Source: Yamagishiella unicocca (lineage: Eukaryota; Chlorophyta; Chlorophyceae; Chlamydomonadales; Volvocaceae). Taken from it: a stretch of 64,000 bases of DNA. The position numbers and the translations under genes are program-made. Positions 46,301 through 56,744 of this stretch are shown here, one piece after another (position 1 is the first letter of the stretch; every line of letters begins with the position of its first letter). The notes beneath the pieces were generated by a model that searched no databases, had not been told where the DNA came from, and saw only the letters and a list, made by a program, of their open reading frames with translations. Where the stretch lies: the NCBI GenBank assembly GCA_003116995.1, contig BDSL01000003.1:1178001-1242000 (forward strand). Direction: 5' to 3'.

Positions 46301-49092
46301 ATTCCGACGTCTCCTGTTGTCCCTGCAGGCGCTTGGCCTACTTCAAGGTCCGTCACAGCCGTATGAGCGGGGACCTGGCCCGCCTGGGCAATGCAGGTGG
46401 TGATGGACGCGAGGGCGGCGAGGGGCATGTCGTCATCCGACTCGTCACGACCAGCGACAGGCTCCTGCCAGGCACGCAGCTTTTGGTGCTTTTGGTGCTG
46501 ACCATGGGGGTGCTGCTCTCGACGCCCTGCCGCTCCCGCCTCCATAGCAGCAGCCAGTATCATGGCGTTCGCATGCGGCCCACCCACGTCGCCGCCACGC
46601 CCGACGCCAAGTGTTCCTCCGCAGCCGCCGACAGTCGCGCCATCCCGTAAGACGCGTGCCACCGCTGCAGCCGCAGCCGCAGCAGCTGCTGCTCCTGCTG
46701 CCAAGCCTTCTTTGGCAACCAGCATCACCCCTTCCGCCGACCTCGCAGCAGCCAACGCCGCAGCTTCGCCGCCCACCAAGGCCTTGCTGCCAGCTGTCAT
46801 GCCCCTTGCGTCCGCTGTCAGGAGCTGCGGCTGCGGCTGGGGTGCGTAACTCACCGGGAGTGCTTGTCGGGGGTGCGCGAGGCCGGCCCCCAACATCTGC
46901 CGATCCGACCGCGCCAGCTCCAACCGCTGCAACCGCCGCACCCGTTGCTGCTTCCCCTGCTGCTGCCCCTGCCCCTGCTGCGGCGGCAACGGCAACGACG
47001 GCTGCGGGCCTGGTGCCAGCAGCTGCTGCGGCGGCGGCAGCGGCAACGACGGCTGCGGGCCTGGTGCCAGCAGCTGCTGCTGCTGCTGCTGCGGCAATGA
47101 CGGCTGCGGGCCTGGTGCCAGCAGCTGCTGCTGCGGCGGCGGCGGCAACGACGGCTGCGGGCCTGGCGCCAGCAGCTGCTGCTGCTGCTGCGGCAGCGGC
47201 AACGACGGCTGCGGCGCCAGGAGCCTCTCCGTCCGCTGCTGGTGTTCGCCCGGGCTGAGGAGCAGCAGCCGCACCGTCTCCACACCCGCCTCACGTGCCG
47301 CATCAGAAGCGACCAACGACCCACCCTGTCCCACGCCGCCAGCAGCAGCAAAATCGTCCGCCTCTCTTTCAACATCAAAGACATCGGGCTCATCGGCATC
47401 GACACGCGCGCCCTCGTGCCCACCGCCTGGAAGCCTGCGCTCGCCGCGCGCAGGCGACAGCGGCGCCGCTGAATGGGGAGGCAGCGACATGAGCGCCGAG
47501 GCCCCCGCCGTAAACTGGGCTGCGCGGTTCCGCGCGGTGTGCCTCCTAGCTGCTCCATCGGCTATGGCTGCTGCCAGGGCCACGCCAGCCGCCAGGGCTG
47601 CCCCAGCGGCAGAGGGCCGAGCTCGCGCCTTGGTCGGCGGCGGAGCAGTGTCGGGATGACGAACAGGCCGCGGAGGGTCGCAGCCTCGCGCTGGCAGGGG
47701 CTTGGCTACTGCCGCACGGGTTGTTGCGGCCGCGGCCGCTGAGGGCTCCCCATCGTCTGCGTCTACGCCTGTGCCTAAGTCTGTGCCTAAGCCGATATCT
47801 CCTGCCCGGGGGAAGGCCGCAGCCGCTGAGACGTCTCCAGCTTGTCCGCCGTCCTTTAGGCGGTCCATGCGCTTTAGCTTCCCGTGGCAGTGGCGACAGG
47901 CGTACGCGCCAATGATGTGGGGGTGGAACTGCCAGAGGCCGGTTTCCGTGGCACTGCACTGGCTGCAGGCGCGGCCGCCCGCCTCCTCCAGGGACTTGGT
48001 CCCGGGCGGACCGTAGAAGCCAAACCGCTTCCGGTTCCTAATGCAGCAGCTGTTGCAGGTGTACGCCCTGGAGCCGTGTGCGAAGAAGCCGTTGGGCTGA
48101 CCGGGGCGGCGGCAGTACGACACCCCGCAGGTGGTGCAGCGGGGCGCTGAGGCGTCTGATACACCGGGCTCCTCCGCCCCCAGCACCGATTGGGGTGCCG
48201 CTGATGAGCGCCGCCGTACCGCGGTCGGACGCGACACGGTGCCCTCGTCACATGCGGCAGCCGGCGCCGTGCCCGCGTCAATAGCGCGGCCGCGTTTGCC
48301 CCCGGAGCCGGAGCCGGAGGCGGAGGCGGAGCCGGGGACTCCTTCGCCACCTCCCGTCCCGCGAGCGCCAGCTGGGGAGCTGAGTGCGATGAGGGAGGCG
48401 GCGCGCAGGGCGGCAACACGGGGGGGAGGGCAGGACGCAAGCGATAGCGATCGGGCCGAGTCCAGTTGAGGCAGTCGCCGCCGGTACTGGCGGCACCCCT
48501 CTACGGCGCCCCTTTCAACTTCGCCGCCAGGGTTGCTGGCAGTAGGCTCGTCAGCGTCATCTGCCCTGCTTGCGGAGGTGGCTGCGGTGGCTACTCCAGC
48601 GAGCCCTTCCCCTACCCCCGGTGGGGGGTAGGGGAAGGGCTCGCTTGAGCCGGCTCCAGCTCTGGCTTCAGCTGAGGCCGCAGTGCCAGCATAATAAGTG
48701 CAAACCAATTGAACACCACCGCTGCAGCAGGCTTCCTCCGTCGCATCTGCATCGTGAATCGCCGCCTCCCGGGCTGCACGTTCCCCCGCCAGCATTTGTG
48801 CCTCGCCGCGATTCCGGGAACGGCAGCTCCCCTCGCCGATAAAGTGCGCGGAAGGCATCTGATCAAGCATCGGGGAATTGCTTAGACCTTCTGGGAGAGG
48901 CGTGGCAACACCATCAGTACCGGCCCCGAGGCCGGGATGAAGCGCCAGGGAGTCCTGCGGCGGCAGCTCCGATACATCCGACTCCAGATAAGGCGAGTCT
49001 CTTCCCGTGAAGGTAGCGCTAAAGGTGGCGGCCGTAGCTGAGCTTCTTCGCGGCATTATGCCTCCTTTATGTTGGCAGCGCAACTTGCCCAA
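40354..49092 (-). CDS. ZnF-B: giant protein with three paired zinc-finger modules plus a single GATA-like finger
   Basis: Function unknown; tandem paralogue of ZnF-A. Exons 49092-43413, 43172-42814, 42488-42084, 41874-41836, 41631-41527 and 41295-40354 are phase-consistent, about 2509 residues. Paired modules begin at residues 319 (CTTCGVSYCRRPG), 1056 (CASCDAPYRRGRQ) and 1405 (CSTCRNPFTNRGRG). Each is followed by an FYGP-x-GT-x-SL linker, AGGRAC and a C-x2-C-x19-C-x2-C finger with the fixed Trp. A lone finger starts at 1741 (CSECGSGCTRQW). Linkers hold Gln/Pro repeats, a long Glu-rich acidic tract followed by KSNKRQR, and a hairpin. Exon 2 has AKRRRWRAAAEEL and ends in WVKELGDKVVAACQ, matching the ZnF-A exon 1 end WVQQLDRKIATACQ. 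Exons 4-6 match ZnF-A exons 4-6; exon 6 adds TRKRPRSH. Nuclear, DNA-binding regulator is the inference. The Met at 49092 or the second Met (residue 13) could start it. A further intron inside exon 1 is possible. Confidence 0.79.
44930..44975 (-). repeat. Pro-Gln dipeptide-coding repeat in ZnF-B
   Basis: A run of ggctgt/ggctgc hexamers on the plus strand encodes alternating Pro-Gln in the ZnF-B frame, in the linker just before the third paired finger module. Confidence 0.9.
46991..47225 (-). repeat. ~50-bp coding tandem repeat in ZnF-B (LLAPGPQPSLP-type)
   Basis: About five copies of a unit encoding LLAPGPQPSLP followed by a variable Gln/Pro stretch. Copies differ mostly in the length of the Gln run. 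It occupies the linker between modules 1 and 2, broadly where ZnF-A has its Ala-Glu array. Confidence 0.92.
48599..48644. repeat. Perfect 21-bp inverted repeat with 4-nt loop inside ZnF-B
   Basis: The left arm starts gcgagcccttcccctac and ends ccccc (48599-48619); the loop is ggtg; the right arm (48624-48644) is its exact reverse complement. It lies within the coding exon, encoding part of EPFPYPPPGVGEGLA, so both DNA cruciform and mRNA hairpin are possible. Confidence 0.95.
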
Positions 49093-50681
49093 AACCGGGT
49101 CCGTTGCAATCCCTCAGGTTGCCTTCTCTGACCAGCCCCTCATCATATAGCGTTACTGTGGCAGAGGAGAGGCGGTTGCGAAGCAGGGCTAAAGCCGTTG
49201 TCCCCAATCGGTTAAAGACGCGAAAACAACACTTTAATATTCATCGCACCGCCGTAAGCGGAGTAGTTGCGACCTCCACACCTCCTTGAGTTGCAACCGT
49301 ATCTCGAGTCAGCTTGCTGTACGTTGAAGTCGAACAACAGCAATTACAAATCCGTATTGGGCGAGCATATAATGTGCTTGTTCTACTATTGACGCTTGGA
49401 TTTTGTCATGGGGATTCGTGCCTTTCGTAGCTGGCCGTTTTGGGATAGTACAACAACAGGCCAGAAAGGTATGGCCCGAGTCGGGGCCAGGCAATTGACA
49501 GGCAGGTAATAGGGCATTGAATTTGACCCGCCCATAGCCGGCGAGAAGCAATCTTGGTCCGCAACCGAACATCCTCCACACTTGGAACCCAACCTGCTCC
49601 AGGTTCCACCCCTTCCACCCTTTTTCATCGGTATACACCCTGTACTCCCACGCTTTGCCACAGACACCCTTTAAATCCTGAAACGTCGAAAATTGCGGAA
49701 TCTAGCCTTGCAAGCCCTTTGAACTACCATGTAGCCAACGTGGGCGTAGGGGTGGTAGGGGCACTAAGGTGAGCGACTGCGATGGCAAGGGTGCAAAGCA
49801 GGAATGACGAAGGATGCGGACATCGGTGAAACCCTGTAAATGAAGCGGTGTAATGACCACGGTGTTATGCCCTTTCCCGCCCAGTGCAACAAGGCGCAAC
49901 GCTCCGCCAAGCGCCACGACAATCTGTGCGTACCATATCTGCGTCTGACTGGTTTCACACGTACCAAGACAATGCAGTACCGAGTGCCCCTCCGCCCAGC
50001 ACGGCAGGGCTTTGTCAAGCAAGATATGAATGGATGAATTGGAGGACGGGGTTCTGGCGAGCCCTGCAGCTTGCAGGGGCGAATCGAGCTGTTCATCATA
50101 CCTTCAAACGGCAAAACACAGGCAGGCCCCGTCCTACATACACGGACTTACATGAGGCTGCACGGATGCGTACGACTGTTAACGATTGCCCTGGAAACCG
50201 AGCAATGGTAACAACCCAAATATGCACTCAGGTTTGAAATTGGTCAGATGTCTCGGAACTAGTTAACGGGGCTAGCCGATTGGAAAGGGGCACTCCTTTG
50301 GTGAGGGTCTGAGTATGGGGGACCCTGGGGGAAGGGGAGGAGTGACAAAACTACAGAGGAACCCAGATGGTTGGTCCCAGGAATTACAGAAATCGGTTTC
50401 TTCAAGGCAATCAACGCTTTAATTTTGCGTCCTGTGGTAGTGGGCCGACCGCCAGCGAGCAACAAATGCGCTGCCTCCTGGAAACCCCATCCATACATGC
50501 CCCTGACACTGCCCTGACCCTCATCAAATCAATACTTAATATATGAAAACAAATAAGCACCTAACGCATACTTGTAGCACGTAGGCGTTTTACCGCACGT
50601 CCTATTGACGTGGCTTTTGCAACCTGTTCATCCATGCCAACTGTTGTCCTAGTGAAATTACTTTAGGAGACTTCCTGTTTC
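49093..50681. promoter_or_regulatory. Divergent intergenic region: ZnF-B (-) / ATG9 (+)
   Basis: About 1.6 kb, AT-richer than the exons, with only short featureless frames. Both promoters should lie here. No specific element is called. Confidence 0.45.
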
Positions 50682-53600
50682 ATGCGCTTTTCTCGAGAGC
50701 AGGAGCAGGAGCTCGCTAGCAACGGCTTCACCGGCCCGAATGGCGTCTATGCCTTACCAAGGTGTGCCGGGCCTCCGACCACAATCCTACATAGTGCAGC
50801 CGGCACGGTGTGCGTCGATACGCTTCTGCTTGGACCGGTGTTTGCCGCGAAACCCTTCCCGTTTGTAGACAGGAAAAATGCGCATATGGCGCTCCCGGCG
50901 ATAGAGTGCTTGCAAATTGCTTGATGCAGCCACTGTGCTACAATTAACTGTCACCTTGAAGCCGCCGTGCGGTCGCGTTCTATCAACCCTGTCGATGGTG
51001 TTGCTGCGTTCAGCACCCCAATAGTGTCTGTGCACACGCGCCTAACACAGATGCGTACGCCGGTAGTTACGCGTTGTCCATGACGTATCGCATTGGTTTG
51101 CGGTACGTCAAGCAGAAGGACGGCAGCGGTGGCACGCTCATACATCCGTTAAACATAGAGCCTGTGCACGGAACAGCGGAGATGGGCCCAGGGGTGCGGA
51201 CATGCCGCGAGGGGAGCCGTCTGTGGTCTCTGTTCACGGATGCCTGCACGCTCGGACGGGGGGCAGGCGTACCGGACCTATAGCCACTATAGCCACAAGC
51301 CTGCTGACCATACCCTTCTGCTTGCAGCGTGGCAGAAACGGACGATGAGGCGGGACAGCAGCTGCCACTGCTGGAGACCCCACTGCTGGTGGGCGGCGAG
51401 AGCTACGAGTTCGCAGCCATTGCCAACCTGGACCTGTTCTTTACGCGTGTCTATAGGTGCGCGGGGCGGCGGGGTGGATGGGATGGCGGGGCGCAGGGCA
51501 TTGATGACGCCCCAAAGCGGCAGGAGGTGGTACAGTGGGGTATCCGCATTTGGGCTCCTTGTGGGAGATCCCTGCACCTGACGTCGCTCGGGGGATGGTA
51601 GAGCCTTCTGGAAGGGTCCGCACGTCATTGGCGAACCATTGCAGAGCCCTAATGCGGTCGTGAGCTGGCTGGTCGGGCAGGGGTCGAGGACTGCCTTCCT
51701 ACACTGCCATGCCCCTGCCACCTCGCGGGCAACGCTAGTTTGGCGCCCGCGTCCCGGCCCCCCCGTCCTCCTCCAACCGAACCAGTTTTTCCAACCGAAC
51801 CGATCTCGCACTGGGCGTCCGGTTTCTCCATTCCCTACCCCACATAGCTCGTATCCACGCTGTCCCCTTCCTAACCTGGGCCCCCGCCGGTGCTCATGGC
51901 GTCGCTGCTGCCGTTGCTGCCGCTGCGCTGCGCTGTAGATACTGGCACGAGCGAGGCCTGCGGTCCATCCTGCTCGCTGGCGCGCTGAACCTGCTGGCAC
52001 TGGCCTTCACCGCCGCCTTCTCAACCTTCCTGCTGCTCTTCGTCAACTGGCGCGCGCTGCACACCGAGTGCCTCGCGCCGCGGGCCGGCGGCGGCGGCAG
52101 CGACCCCGCCGAAGGCGGCGGCGGCTGCGACCTAGCGGCGGTGGCGCTGGACCAGCGGCCGCTGCTGGGCCGCGGCGTAGCGTCCGACCTGCTCGCGGTG
52201 TCGTACATTGCCGTTTGCGTGGTGTACCTGGGTTGGACGGCGGCGCACTTCCTGATGGACGCGCGGGACATGCGGGAGGTGGCCCACTTCATGGCGAACA
52301 AGCTGGGGATCAGCGAGAGCAAGGTGGGTTGGGCGGTCGTTGCGCTGGGTGTGGGCGGTTGATCCCACCCGGGACGGGACGGGACGAGACGGGACATGCG
52401 ATCCGAGGGGGTGCGGACTGCGAGGGGCCAAGCTCCAGGGTCCGAGGCCGAGTGGCAGCGGCTAACTAACGACCAACCGACTGACCGTGGGTGTTTTTTG
52501 AGGACCGGCGCCCGCTTCTTTGCCCCCCTGGCCCCCCTTGCCGCCCCCCGTGCCCAGGTGGTCGCCATGACGTGGGCGGAGGTGGTCCACCGGCTCGTGC
52601 TGGTGCAGCGGACCACACGGCTGTGCATCGCGCGGGACCTTGACGAGCTGCACATCGTGGCCAGGATAATGAGGAAGGTGGGCGGGCGGTGCCCTGCGCT
52701 GCGTACCTGCGTTGCTGTGAAGGCGTTGCGTTGCGTTGCGGTGGCGCTGGTGGTGGTGGTGCAGAAGGTCCAGTTCACGGAACGAGGGCGAGGCGGCATG
52801 TAGGCGTCACCCCTCCCTGTAGGCGTCACGTGGAACGAACCTCACGCTTAGTCATTATCACTCAGTGTACCGCTTTGTGCATTAGGCAGGGTTTGTGTGC
52901 GGGATTGTGGAGGGGGGTAGAGGACCCCCCGCGCGAAGGGATGGCGGGAGTGTGCATTCTGCAAAGCCGATGCCGTCCACATGGGGGTTCCCTAAGCTGT
53001 CCGACCCGGTTCCACCCCTGCACCCCATCTGCCCAGGAGAACTTCCTCATCGCCATGATCAATCGCGACGTGCTGCAACTGCACCTCCAGCCGCCGCCGG
53101 ACGCGCCGAGGGCGCTGCGGCGGCTGCTGGCGGCCGGGCTGCGAGTGCTGGGGGGTGGCGGCGCCGGCTGCGGCTGCGGCGGCGGCCGCGGCTGCCCGCC
53201 CATGCTTACCAAGACACTCGAGTGGAACCTGCGTTGGTGCATCCTGGATCACATGTTCGACGACGGGTTCCGGATCCGGCCGGAATTCTCGGACGTTGCG
53301 GCACTCCGGCGACGTGAGTACTTCTGCTCATTCTTCGATCAGCTTCGCTCCACTCCACAAGCACAAGCTCCACGTTTTGCGGCTGCACTGCGCCTAGCAT
53401 CGCAAAACCTGGCCGCAAACCTGACCCTTTACGCCCCCATTGCCCCCTCCCCCTTGCCCTGCCCATGTCGTGTATCCGGGTCGTAACGCCATCCCCGTGC
53501 CCTTCCCTTCCCTGCCCCGTCCCTTAGGCTTGCGGCTGGTGGCTGCCGCCAACCTGCTCCTGTCCCCCTTTCTGCTCATGTTCCTCATGGCCTACTTCTT

Positions 53601-56600
53601 CATGCGCAACGCGGAGAGGCTGTACCACCACCCCGCCGCGTTGGGCTCTCGCCGCTGGTCGGGTCTGGCCAAGTGGCGCGTGCGGGAACTGAACGAGCTG
53701 CCGCACTACCTGCACCACAGGTGGGCAGCACGGGGCGTGGAGCCGGCGTTGGGGTGGGTTTCGAGGAAGGGGTTCGGGTGGGTGGGCAGCGGGCCGCCGG
53801 TGGCTGTCCATCGCAGGACAGACACCTCCGCCTTTGGCCCGAGCCCCCTGCCCGCCTACGCCGCACCCTGCCTCCCTGGACCTCCTTCAGCACGCGCACC
53901 TGCGGGTGAAGCCGGCATACTGCCACCTTCCTATCTATTCGCTCCTTCCCTCCTTCCCACCCTACCCCCCTCTAACCGGGTCTTCTCCCCTCCCCCTCCG
54001 TCCCCCCAGGCTGAGCGCCAGCCACCCCGCCGCCCTGCGCTACGTGGGGCAGTTTCCCTCGCACACGCTGGCGGCACTAGCCCGGTTCCTGGTCTTCGTG
54101 ACGTGCGTGGGGTCCAGGGAGGGAGGAGGGCGGCAGGGACGGCAGGAAAGAGGAAGCGGGACAGCGGGGATCCACAGCCCCGGGGCGCTTAGGGCCATCG
54201 GTATTCCGACACCCGTTTTTGCCCGAGCAACCCTCCATCCTCCTTCCCCTCCCCCACTGCAACCCCTACCACCGCCAACGCCAAGTTCTCCAGCATGCAT
54301 CTTGGGACGTCTGTCCTATTCTGTTTTCCTTCCGTACACGAATTTTCTTTGCAACCCCCCTCAACGGCTCCCCTCCCCCCCTCAGCGGCTCCTTCGTTGC
54401 GCTGCTGCTGTTCGTTACCTTCCTGGACGAGTCGGTGCTGGAGCGCCCGCTGCTCGGCCGGCAGGTGGGGGCGGGGAAGGGCGCCTCCGTCGACATCCTT
54501 AAAGTGGTTTCGGAGGGCGTACGGGAATCGTTGTCCCAGACACGGCGAGGAGCTGGGCAGGCTAACACGCGCGCTAACGCGAGCAGCCACAGCCGCCAAC
54601 CTGTCGATGTAGGTCGTGGCGCTGTTGTCCTCATCGCGCCAACATGCCATTGCTTGCTATCCCCTCGCGCAGGTGGTGTGGTGGCTGGGCACCATGACCG
54701 TGGTGCTGGCGGCGTGCAGGTGGGGACAGGGGGGACGGCAGGGAAGGCGAAGGGGTTGCAAAGAAAAGAACCGTTTATTCGACGTGAGTAAACGGGGGCG
54801 AATGCAGGGGGGAGCGGGCGGAGGGCGGGGGGCTCTCTGGTATTGGGTGCGACGGAAGGAGTTGAGTTTCCTACCTGATGCCGCCAACGCAGGACCCTGG
54901 TCTCGGACGAGCCGGTGGCGTACGACCCGGAGCGCGCCCTCGCTGACGTGGTGTCGTACACTCACTACCTGCCGCGGCACTGGCGCGGCCGGGCGCACAC
55001 GGCGGAGGTGCAGGTGGGGCGAGCCGGCAGGACCCCGCCTCCAGGGAGGGGTCTTGGGGTGGACAAAACCGATGCATCGACTACAAGAAGAGGGGCCAGG
55101 AAGGGAGGAAGGGGGCCAGAGCGCTGTCGGGCAGTGGGATGGGGACAGCACTTGAAGACAGGAGCTCCGTTTCCTAACCAGTTTCACTGTTCAGTGCCGA
55201 CCCGAAGGCTTTTCTCTCTCATACCCCCCGCCGGGCCAATGCCGCCCTCCCTCCCCCTCCCATGTCGTGTGAACGGTTTTTACGCCACCCTCCCTTCAGG
55301 CCGCCTTCCTGTCCCTCTTCCGGCTCAAGGTGGCTCTGTTCCTGGAGGAGCTGGCCTCCCTGCTCACCACGCCGCTGGTGCTGGCCTGCTCGCTGCCGGC
55401 ATGTGCGGGTGCGTGCGGGGTTCGAGGAAGACCCGTGGATGCCAGGAAAAGCCGTGCGTGTGGGGAGGGGGTTTGAGAAGAAAAATCCGCGAATCCACGG
55501 CCGACCAACCGAGGGCGGTGAAGGTGATGGTCCAGGGGCGCGCCGAAGGGGGAATTGCTGGGCTGTCTGATGATGTTTGGGGCGGGGGAGGTTTCAGGTG
55601 CGACAGGGACTGGGGCTTCGCAACGAACATCTGCTCTCCTCTGTTGGTTCGCCGGTGTATGCTCTCCACCCGGCCCCCGCTCCCCCCGCGCTCCTTCTCA
55701 CCCCCCACCGTTAGACTCCATCGTGGAGTTCGTGTCCACCTTCACGGCCTACGTGGACGGCGTGGGGGACGTGTGCAGCCTGGCCACATTCGACCTGGCG
55801 AAGCACGGCAACGCAAAGTACGGCGCTCCCGTCAACGCCGACAAGGTGCGCCGCCGCTGTCGCCGCCGGGAGGGGTTACAGAAAACAGAAAAGGACCGGT
55901 TACTCGACACGGGGGCTTTCGAGGCAGACCCGTGGATGCCCGAAAAAACCGACATGGGGGCGCGAGGAAGACCCGTGAACCGACATGGGGGCGGGGGGGG
56001 GCTGGCAGTGCCGTTGCGTCGCGCCGCGCCACCGCGCCGCTCCCATCCCGAGCCACTACCATTTCCTGGACGCCGTAAATCTCGCCCAGCTGCGGTTCCC
56101 AACGCGTCCGTCAACCGCCTTCCGCCCACACCCTCCCATCCACGCAGGCCCTCCGCAGCCGGCAGGGCAAGCTGGAGAAGTCCTTCCTCACCTTCGTCGC
56201 GACCTACCCCTCTTGGGAGCCCGGGGAGCTGGGTCGCCGCATGCTGGCAGCCCTCACAGCGACTGGAGCCGGGACGGACGGGACCGGGCCGACGCCGGCG
56301 CCGGCGGAAGACGATGCGACGGCGCGGCCGGCGGCCGACTCGCAGCCGTACCATCAGGACCCGCCGTCAGCGTTTCCGTACCAAGCGGCGGCCGGGGCTG
56401 GCAAGGCGGCGGACGGCTCGGTGGTGGCGGCTACGACGGCGGCGGCGCTCACGCGCGCCGCGTCCGCAGGCCGCAGCACGTATAAGGCAGGCTCGGTGAT
56501 GGCGGCCGCAGGGGGTGACGGGGCTGAAGGTCGGAACGGCGCTTCCGCCCGCGCCCTCGGCAACCAAGCGACGTCAGCGGCGGCGGCAGCGCCGACGCCA

Positions 56601-56711
56601 GCGCCGTACGTGGGCCCTGCGGGTGGTCGCCGACCACAGCCTCCCTCGCACTTATGGCCGTACCACGGCGTCAGGTCGTACATGAGCAACGCCTCCGCCA
56701 GTCAGCTGTCT

Positions 56712-56744
<33 letters not shown>

